Positions 5,908 to 11,100 of a stretch of 11,100 nucleotides of DNA are shown here, one piece after another. The translations under genes were made by a program, and so were the position numbers. Origin of the DNA: Sporomusaceae bacterium UBA1887 (GTDB lineage Bacteria; Bacillota; Negativicutes; Sporomusales; DSM-15969); contig DDHB01000034.1 in NCBI GenBank assembly GCA_002337925.1, positions 21,382 through 32,481 on the forward strand, in the 5' to 3' direction. The notes under the pieces were generated by a model. That model did no database searches and was not told the DNA's origin. It saw only the letters and a program-made list of their open reading frames with translations. Each line of letters opens with the position of its first letter. The stretch's first letter is position 1.

Positions 5908-8900
5908 TTGCTACTGCGCAGATTGGAGACATATGGCTTTAAATCTTTTGCCGAGAAAACAGAAGTAGAATTTGGCTCCGGCATAACTGCGATTGTGGGG
6001 CCTAATGGCAGCGGAAAAAGCAATATATCAGATGCTATTCGATGGGCTTTAGGTGAACAAAGCATTCGTACTTTGCGGGGGAGCAAGGCAGAAGATGTAA
6101 TATTTGCAGGCAGTACGAAACGAAGAGCACTTGGAGCTGCAGAAGTCTCATTGGTTTTTGATAATAGTGACAATCGTTTGCCTATTGATTTTAATGAGGT
6201 TACGATTACACGGCGGGTTTTCCGTTCCGGTGACAGTGAGTACTATATTAATAAATCTGCCTGCCGGCTAAAAGATATTCATGAATTATTGGCAGATACC
6301 GGTTTGGGACGGGATTCCATGTCGGTTATCGGGCAAAATAAAGTAGATGAGGTATTAAACAGCAAGCCTGAGGAAAGACGGTCTCTATTTGAAGAAGTAG
6401 CAGGAATAACAAAGTTTAAACAGCGCAAGAAAGATGCGCTGCGCAAGATGGAAGAGACCAGCAATAACCTCAACCGGGTAGATGATCTCATGACCGAAAT
6501 TGAGTCGCAGCTGCAGCCAATGGCAGAGAATGCAGAGCGCACCCGTACTTATAACAGCTTGCATCAGGAGCTTGTTGCTTATCAGGCCACACTGCTGATG
6601 AATAAGCTGACAAAAGCGGAAAAGATGATCGCTAGTGCCCAAATGGAATCTACAGAAATTACGGACCGTGAGTTTGCGGCTGCTGCGCAAATGGCTGGTG
6701 CAGAAGCCGAAAAAGAACGCTTGGCCAGTGAGCTTTTGGCAATTGAAGAGAATCTGATTAAAATAGATGCTGAGATCGTAGAACGCAGTACCGAATTAGA
6801 GAGAGTCGAAGGTAAGAAAGCTGTTTTGGCTGAACGGATTCGTCAATCAATTAAGGCTCAGGAGAGGCTTAACCAGGAATCGGGGCGTTTCTCACAGCTG
6901 CGGCAGGAGCTGGAAGCTAAACTGCGCCAGGAAGAAACTAATACAGCTGCTAAGGCAGCGGAAAAAAACCAGTTGGAAGAACGTTTAGAGAAGCTCACTG
7001 CTGAATATGACCAAACAAATGAAACCGCTCAACTATTGGGCAAGCAAATTGAAGAGGGGAAAGAACAGACTTTTACTCAGCTTCAGCGCATCGCCAATGA
7101 GCGAAATGAGCTGCGAGGCGCCGAACGGGACCGGGAAAGATTACTGCTCCGTAAGGCAAGCCTGGAAAAAGAGCAAGCTCAATACGCTGAGCAGCTTAGT
7201 GAAAGTCAAAAAAACAGCAGATTATTGGCAGAGGAACAGCAAAAACTGACTAGCTGTAAGAATGAACTGCTTGGTGTTCAACGTATGGCCGACGAGCGGA
7301 AGCTTGTTCTCGATAAGAATTTACAGGAGGCCATAAGAGCAGAACGAAGCTTAGCCGGACAATTGCAGGAGGCAGCTTCCCGGCTAAAGATTTTGACACA
7401 AATGCAGGAAGAATATGATGGATTTGGACGTGGCATTAAGCAGCTGCTCAAAACGCGGAGCCCTTGGCGCAATCAAATGTGTGGAGCGGTTGCCGAACTT
7501 TTTACTGTTGATGATCAATTTGTAGTAGCAATTGAAACTGCCTTAGGCGGTGCCTTGCAGCATATCATAACGGAAAATGAAGGAGCGGCAAAAGCTGCAA
7601 TTGACTTTCTAAAGGTCAATAAATTAGGCCGGGCTACATTTTTGCCGATTACGACAATCAAGCCGTCTGTACCCCGTGCAGTGGAAATAACTGCAGCTGA
7701 ACAGCCTGGCGCAGTTGGTTTTGCTGCCGATTTGGTTAGCTGTGATGTGAAATACAAAACAGTGTTAAACTATTTGCTGGGCCGTACGGTTGTGGCAACA
7801 AATATTGATACAGGACTGGAGATTGCCCGGAAGTCTTCGTTTTCGGTACGGATTGTCACATTAGACGGGCAGCAGATTAACCCGGGAGGCTCGCTGACGG
7901 GGGGCAGTGTCAACCGCAGAGAGAGTAGTTTCTTAAGCCGTGTCAATGAGATTGAAGCCCTAAAAGTTCGCCATTTTGAATTAAACGAAAAATGGCAGTC
8001 TATAAAATCCGAGGAAGCTGATTTAAAAGTGCAAGCCCAAGAACTGGAGCATGAGCTGCGGGCGCTTGCGCGGCAACAGCAAGAGGCTGATGTTCGTCAA
8101 GCTGAACTGGCTGTGCAATTGGAGCGCGCGAGTAGTGACAGCAGCCGTATGCAGCAGGCGGTACTGACCTTGCAGAAGGAACTAGAGGCTGCTCTCAAGG
8201 AGGACGAGTTGCTTCAACACCGCTTGTCTGAAATCCGCATAAGCGTGCAGAGGCTTGAAATGCATGATTCAGACTACAAGGGGCAGGTCCAATTATGGCA
8301 AGTGAAGTTTAATGAACTGCAAGCTGCTAAAGAAGTGCTTATGATTGAAGTAACGGAAATAAAAATTATTTTAGCGGGTTTGCAGCAGCAAATTGAAGCG
8401 TTGGTTTATCAATGCCGTGGTTATCATGAGCAATTGACTCAATTGCAGCGACAAATGGAAGATGCCGGTAATGAACTTGTCCGGACCACTACGGAGATTA
8501 CTTGTGCTGAGGAAGAGATTGCTCAGCTTGCGGTATTACAAAGTGAGGTTGCAGAGCAAAAGAGTATCTATCAGACCGAGCGTCAAAACATGTATAGCAA
8601 AAAAATGAATGTCCTGTCAGCTGTACAAAAGAATGAAAAAGATATTCGGGATTTTCGGCGTAAATACAGTGAACTGCAGACGCGTGTACATGATATGCAG
8701 CTTATGATGACGAAGTATCAATTTGAAGCTGCGCATTGTCAGGAGCAGCTTGAACAGTTCGGTTTAACGCAAGATGATGCGAAGCTGCTTTTACGGCCCG
8801 GATCTTATGAGGAAATAAGCGGCAGCATCAGAAACCTGGAAGCGCGTATAGCCGAATTGGGGCCGGTAAATCCTGGAGCAGTGGAAGAATATGAGCGTTT

Positions 8901-9462
8901 AGCTGAAAGACAGCATTTTTTACATACGCAGAGCGGGGATCTGCGGTCTGCCAGAGATTATTTGGTATCGATTATCCGGGATATAGACCAGACAATGTCC
9001 AAACAGTTTACAACTGCATTTGCCGTTATTAATGAAAAATTCGGGGAAACTTTTTCCCGCCTTTTTGGTGGAGGGACAGCTAAACTGCAATTGCTGGAAC
9101 CGGAGAATGTCTTAGAAACAGGAATTGATATCCTGGTTCAGCCGCCAGGAAAGAAACAGCAAAACTTATCGCTGTTGTCCGGTGGTGAGCGAGCACTGAC
9201 AGTCATTGCGCTGCTATTTTCGTTTCTGGCGTACCGGCCTGCGCCCTTCTGTGTAGTTGATGAGATAGACGCGGCTCTGGATGAAGCGAATGTTGAGCGT
9301 TTCAGCAGCTTTTTGCGTGATTATGCAAAAGATACACAGTTTATCGTGGTTACTCACCGGAAGGGAACAATGGAGGCCGCTGACGTCATGCAAGGTGTAA
9401 CCATGGAAGAGTCGGGTATTTCCCGGCTGCTTTCTGTCAAATTTATGGATAAAGCTGTTTAG
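5908..9462 (+). CDS. smc: Chromosome segregation ATPase SMC
   Basis: Structural maintenance of chromosomes ATPase, which with ScpA and ScpB forms the ring that organises and segregates the chromosome. At 1184 residues it is of usual length. The N-terminal head has LETYGFKSFAEKTEVEF and Walker A GPNGSGKS at 31-38, with LGEQ (Q-loop) at 48-51. Long heptad-rich coiled coil runs from about 165 to 495. The hinge covers about 500-670, ending in NPGGSLTGGS. The returning coil runs to about 1000. The C-terminal head has the ABC signature LLSGGERALT (Ser1091) and Walker B FCVVDEIDAALDE (D1118, E1119), then VVTHRKGTM. The start is TTG 5908 behind GTGGGGG, seven bases away; the product then begins MLLRRLETYGFKSF, like other SMCs. 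ScpA and ScpB are not in the window. ftsY follows after 20 bases. Confidence 0.97.
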   Translation: MLLRRLETYGFKSFAEKTEVEFGSGITAIVGPNGSGKSNISDAIRWALGEQSIRTLRGSKAEDVIFAGSTKRRALGAAEVSLVFDNSDNRLPIDFNEVTITRRVFRSGDSEYYINKSACRLKDIHELLADTGLGRDSMSVIGQNKVDEVLNSKPEERRSLFEEVAGITKFKQRKKDALRKMEETSNNLNRVDDLMTEIESQLQPMAENAERTRTYNSLHQELVAYQATLLMNKLTKAEKMIASAQMESTEITDREFAAAAQMAGAEAEKERLASELLAIEENLIKIDAEIVERSTELERVEGKKAVLAERIRQSIKAQERLNQESGRFSQLRQELEAKLRQEETNTAAKAAEKNQLEERLEKLTAEYDQTNETAQLLGKQIEEGKEQTFTQLQRIANERNELRGAERDRERLLLRKASLEKEQAQYAEQLSESQKNSRLLAEEQQKLTSCKNELLGVQRMADERKLVLDKNLQEAIRAERSLAGQLQEAASRLKILTQMQEEYDGFGRGIKQLLKTRSPWRNQMCGAVAELFTVDDQFVVAIETALGGALQHIITENEGAAKAAIDFLKVNKLGRATFLPITTIKPSVPRAVEITAAEQPGAVGFAADLVSCDVKYKTVLNYLLGRTVVATNIDTGLEIARKSSFSVRIVTLDGQQINPGGSLTGGSVNRRESSFLSRVNEIEALKVRHFELNEKWQSIKSEEADLKVQAQELEHELRALARQQQEADVRQAELAVQLERASSDSSRMQQAVLTLQKELEAALKEDELLQHRLSEIRISVQRLEMHDSDYKGQVQLWQVKFNELQAAKEVLMIEVTEIKIILAGLQQQIEALVYQCRGYHEQLTQLQRQMEDAGNELVRTTTEITCAEEEIAQLAVLQSEVAEQKSIYQTERQNMYSKKMNVLSAVQKNEKDIRDFRRKYSELQTRVHDMQLMMTKYQFEAAHCQEQLEQFGLTQDDAKLLLRPGSYEEISGSIRNLEARIAELGPVNPGAVEEYERLAERQHFLHTQSGDLRSARDYLVSIIRDIDQTMSKQFTTAFAVINEKFGETFSRLFGGGTAKLQLLEPENVLETGIDILVQPPGKKQQNLSLLSGGERALTVIALLFSFLAYRPAPFCVVDEIDAALDEANVERFSSFLRDYAKDTQFIVVTHRKGTMEAADVMQGVTMEESGISRLLSVKFMDKAV

Positions 9463-9470
9463 TCAAATAA

Positions 9471-9476
9471 GGAGGG
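9471..9476 (+). promoter_or_regulatory. Ribosome binding site that sets a TTG start for ftsY
   Basis: GGAGGG (preceded by AA) lies six bases before TTG 9483. There is no ATG or GTG near it in the ftsY frame, so the TTG is the start. Confidence 0.8.
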
Positions 9477-9482
9477 TACAAC

Positions 9483-10400
9483 TTGGGATTTTTTGATAAA
9501 CTCAAACAAGGATTAGAGAAAACCCGTAAAAGTTTTACAGAGAAAATTGAGCAATTGGTTACCGGGTATGCCAAAATTGATGATGAATTTTTGGACGACC
9601 TGGAAGCAGTTTTATTGTCTGCCGATGTAGGCGTACAAACGACGAACAAGCTGATGGCTGATATCCGGGCAGGTATTAAAAACAAGGAAATTGAATCACC
9701 CGAACAGCTTCAGCCTTTTCTTCAGCAACGCATAAAAGCAATATTAGAAAACGGTCTCGCTGAAACTCAGCTAGCAGAAGAAGCACCAACCGTGATTAAT
9801 GTTGTTGGTGTAAATGGAGTAGGCAAGACCACAACGATTGGTAAATTAGGACAGTTTTATCATCAACAGGGGAAAAAGGTTCTCTTCGCTGCCGGTGATA
9901 CTTTCCGGGCTGCTGCCATTGATCAGTTGGATATCTGGGCAACCCGGATTGGAGCAGAGGTGATCAAACACAGTGAAGGATCAGATCCTGCTGCTGTGGC
10001 CTATGATGCTGTACAGGCAGCCAAAGCACGAAAATCGGATGTTGTCATTATTGATACTGCAGGGCGGCTGCACACGAAGGCAAATCTTATGGAAGAGTTG
10101 AAGAAAATTCGCAGAGTAGTATCCCGTGAGATTCCTGAAGCGCCTCACGAAACTTTATTGGTGCTTGACGCTACTACCGGTCAGAATGCGATCAATCAGG
10201 CGAAGATTTTTGGCGATGCCGTACAATTATCCGGTGTTGTACTGACGAAACTGGATGGTACGGCTAAAGGCGGCGTGGTGATTGCGGTAAAGGCAGAGCT
10301 GGGAATACCGGTGAAATGGATTGGTGTTGGTGAAGGAGTCAATGATTTGCGCCCTTTTACACCCCAGGAATTTTCCGAAGCTTTATTTGCTGACAAGTAA
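9483..10400 (+). CDS. ftsY: Signal recognition particle receptor FtsY
   Basis: GTPase receptor that brings SRP-ribosome complexes to the membrane for insertion of membrane proteins. The 305-residue protein is the short Gram-positive form: an amphipathic N-terminal stretch (MGFFDKLKQGLEKTRKSF) that probably touches the membrane, the N domain to about 100, and the G domain to the end, with no long acidic A domain. Motifs are G1 GVNGVGKTTT at 109-118, GDTFRAAAIDQL at 138-149, DTAGRLHTK at 191-199, TKLDGTAKGG at 255-264 and the closing GVGEGVNDLRPF at 281-292. DTFRAAA, together with the lack of a C-terminal M domain, separates it from Ffh. It follows smc by 20 bases with no promoter or terminator between them, so it probably shares the smc transcript. 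Confidence 0.97.
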   Translation: MGFFDKLKQGLEKTRKSFTEKIEQLVTGYAKIDDEFLDDLEAVLLSADVGVQTTNKLMADIRAGIKNKEIESPEQLQPFLQQRIKAILENGLAETQLAEEAPTVINVVGVNGVGKTTTIGKLGQFYHQQGKKVLFAAGDTFRAAAIDQLDIWATRIGAEVIKHSEGSDPAAVAYDAVQAAKARKSDVVIIDTAGRLHTKANLMEELKKIRRVVSREIPEAPHETLLVLDATTGQNAINQAKIFGDAVQLSGVVLTKLDGTAKGGVVIAVKAELGIPVKWIGVGEGVNDLRPFTPQEFSEALFADK

Positions 10401-10464
10401 ATATACTTGACAAGCACGAAAGACTCAGCTATAATCATATGTGTAAAGGGTTTTTACTTGTCAG
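10390..10464 (+). repeat. 12-bp perfect inverted repeat flanking the ylxM promoter
   Basis: CTGACAAGTAAA (10390-10401), which includes the ftsY stop codon, is matched in inverted form by TTTACTTGTCAG (10453-10464), which ends just before the ylxM ribosome binding site. The core heptamer TGACAAG also occurs at 10408-10414, overlapping the promoter -35 box. The arms are 51 bases apart. It might be an operator or an RNA fold in the ftsY readthrough transcript; its function is unknown. Confidence 0.55.
10407..10435 (+). promoter_or_regulatory. Perfect-consensus sigma-A promoter of ylxM-ffh
   Basis: TTGACA (10407-10412), a 17-base spacer and TATAAT (10430-10435): twelve of twelve matches at optimal spacing. 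Transcription would start near 10442, about 38 bases before the ylxM ATG. It lies entirely in the gap after the ftsY stop. Confidence 0.88.
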
Positions 10465-10479
10465 AGAAGGTTGGTAACG

Positions 10480-10824
10480 ATGCTAGATAGAGTATTTCGT
10501 ATTGGCCTGTTGTTCGATTTTTATGGTGCCTTGCTCACTGACAAGCAGCAATATTGTCTGGAAATGCATTTTTTGCGGGATTTGTCATTATCGGAGATTG
10601 CGGATGAATTAAGCGTTTCCCGCCAGGCGGTACATGATATTTCCCGGCGTGCCGAGCAAATTTTGGAAGAGTACGAAGCAAAGCTGAAGCTGGTTGAACG
10701 GTATCAGCGGGAGCGGAATTTACTCGGAGAAATATATAGTATAATCAATAGTCTACCGCCAGAGGCGGCTGAGCTACCTCAGATACACCTTACCCTCGAA
10801 AAACTCGAACAATTGCTGGATTAA
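10480..10824 (+). CDS. ylxM: YlxM/p13-family DNA-binding protein linked to SRP
   Basis: Small protein of 114 residues of the UPF0122 (YlxM/p13) family, which in Firmicutes is nearly always encoded just before ffh and has been linked to SRP function. It carries a sigma-factor-like helix-turn-helix at about 34-57 (LSLSEIADELSVSRQAVHDI) preceded by LTDKQQYCLEMHFLRDL, then a coiled helix (EEYEAKLKLVERYQRERN). ATG 10480 is preferred over the in-frame TTG 10471, because AGAAGG (10465-10470) is nine bases upstream of the ATG and abuts the TTG. The family start MLDRVFRIGLLFDFYG is also seen. Whether it binds DNA or SRP RNA cannot be told from sequence. The gene has its own strong promoter and is 15 bases from ffh. 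Confidence 0.93.
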   Translation: MLDRVFRIGLLFDFYGALLTDKQQYCLEMHFLRDLSLSEIADELSVSRQAVHDISRRAEQILEEYEAKLKLVERYQRERNLLGEIYSIINSLPPEAAELPQIHLTLEKLEQLLD

Positions 10825-10839
10825 GAAAGGCGGGTATGC

Positions 10840-11100
10840 ATGGTTTTTGAAAGTTTGGCCGACAAGCTGCAGCAAACATTTAAAAAGCTGCGGGGACGGG
10901 GGAAATTATCGGAAAGCGATGTAAGTGAAGCACTGCGTGAAGTACGTATGGCTTTACTAGAAGCAGACGTTAATTTTAAAGTAGCAAAAGAATTTGTCGC
11001 CCGTGTTAAAGAACGTGCTGTTGGGCAAGAGGTTTTGGGAAGTCTGACGCCAGCTCAACATGTAATCAAGATAGTTAATGATGAATTAACCGAGCTGCTG
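10840..11100 (+). CDS. ffh: Signal recognition particle protein Ffh, N-terminal part
   Basis: The first 87 codons of ffh, running off the right edge. MVFESLADKLQQTFKKLRGR and SEALREVRMALLEADVNFKVAKEFV are diagnostic of the N domain of the SRP GTPase, which binds signal peptides on ribosomes and pairs with FtsY. The GTPase and methionine-rich M domains lie beyond the window. ATG 10840 has AAGGCGGG upstream (10828-10835, four bases from the ATG). The ATG at 10836 is in another frame and meets a stop after four codons. It shares the ylxM transcript, and transcription from the consensus promoter before ylxM would drive both. Confidence 0.96.
   Translation, partial: MVFESLADKLQQTFKKLRGRGKLSESDVSEALREVRMALLEADVNFKVAKEFVARVKERAVGQEVLGSLTPAQHVIKIVNDELTELL

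Noticed and set aside
5529..6173. Long open frame of 214 codons on the minus strand across spoVS and the start of smc
   Set aside because: It is antisense to two clearly conserved proteins, spans a strong terminator and a promoter region, and its translation (rich in Ser, Ala, Pro and Leu) resembles no family I recognise.
10836..10850. ATG 10836 as start of ffh
   Set aside because: This frame reads four codons (M-H-G-F) and then stops; the ATG at 10840 gives a typical Ffh N-terminus.
1..11100. Search for mobile elements, CRISPR repeats, tRNA or rRNA genes, phage genes or an accessory gene island
   Set aside because: The window is tightly packed with core genes in a known order. I saw no transposase, integrase, repeat array or structural RNA, so no undescribed multi-gene system is claimed.

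Overview
The window is an 11.1 kb stretch of chromosomal housekeeping genes, all on the + strand, from a spore-forming low-to-mid GC member of the Firmicutes. The gene order (fabD-fabG-acpP-fabK-like-fabF-rnc-radical SAM-spoVS-smc-ftsY-ylxM-ffh), the strong AAGGAGG ribosome binding sites and the SpoVS gene support this. A Clostridia- or Negativicutes-type anaerobe (for example Sporomusa or Pelosinus relatives) is my best guess. That finer placement rests on gene order and protein style alone and is an inference.

Region 1 (1-3603) is the type II fatty acid synthesis cluster: the 3' end of fabD, then fabG, acpP, a FabK-like flavin oxidoreductase and fabF. Together these load malonyl groups on ACP, condense, reduce and (if the FabK-like protein is the enoyl reductase) complete the elongation cycle. 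A long hairpin between acpP and the FabK-like gene may lower expression downstream of acpP. The FabK-like protein carries a four-cysteine cluster near its C-terminus.

Region 2 (3600-5456) holds rnc (RNase III), overlapping fabF by four bases as GTGA, a terminator-like hairpin just after rnc, and a radical SAM gene of the bacterial Elp3-like type.

Region 3 (5457-5844) is a self-contained sporulation unit: a sequence matching the sigma-H promoter consensus, spoVS, and a strong intrinsic terminator.

Region 4 (5846-11100) begins with a sigma-A-like promoter abutting that terminator, then smc (chromosome condensation), ftsY (SRP receptor), ylxM and the 5' end of ffh (SRP GTPase). A perfect TTGACA-N17-TATAAT promoter lies between ftsY and ylxM, so ylxM-ffh can be transcribed separately. 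It is flanked by a 12-bp perfect inverted repeat.

I see no mobile element, CRISPR array, tRNA or rRNA, and no gene-free stretch longer than about 110 bases. Five of the eleven visible start codons are GTG or TTG. I found no undescribed multi-gene system. The points of interest are regulatory sites and two less well characterised enzymes.
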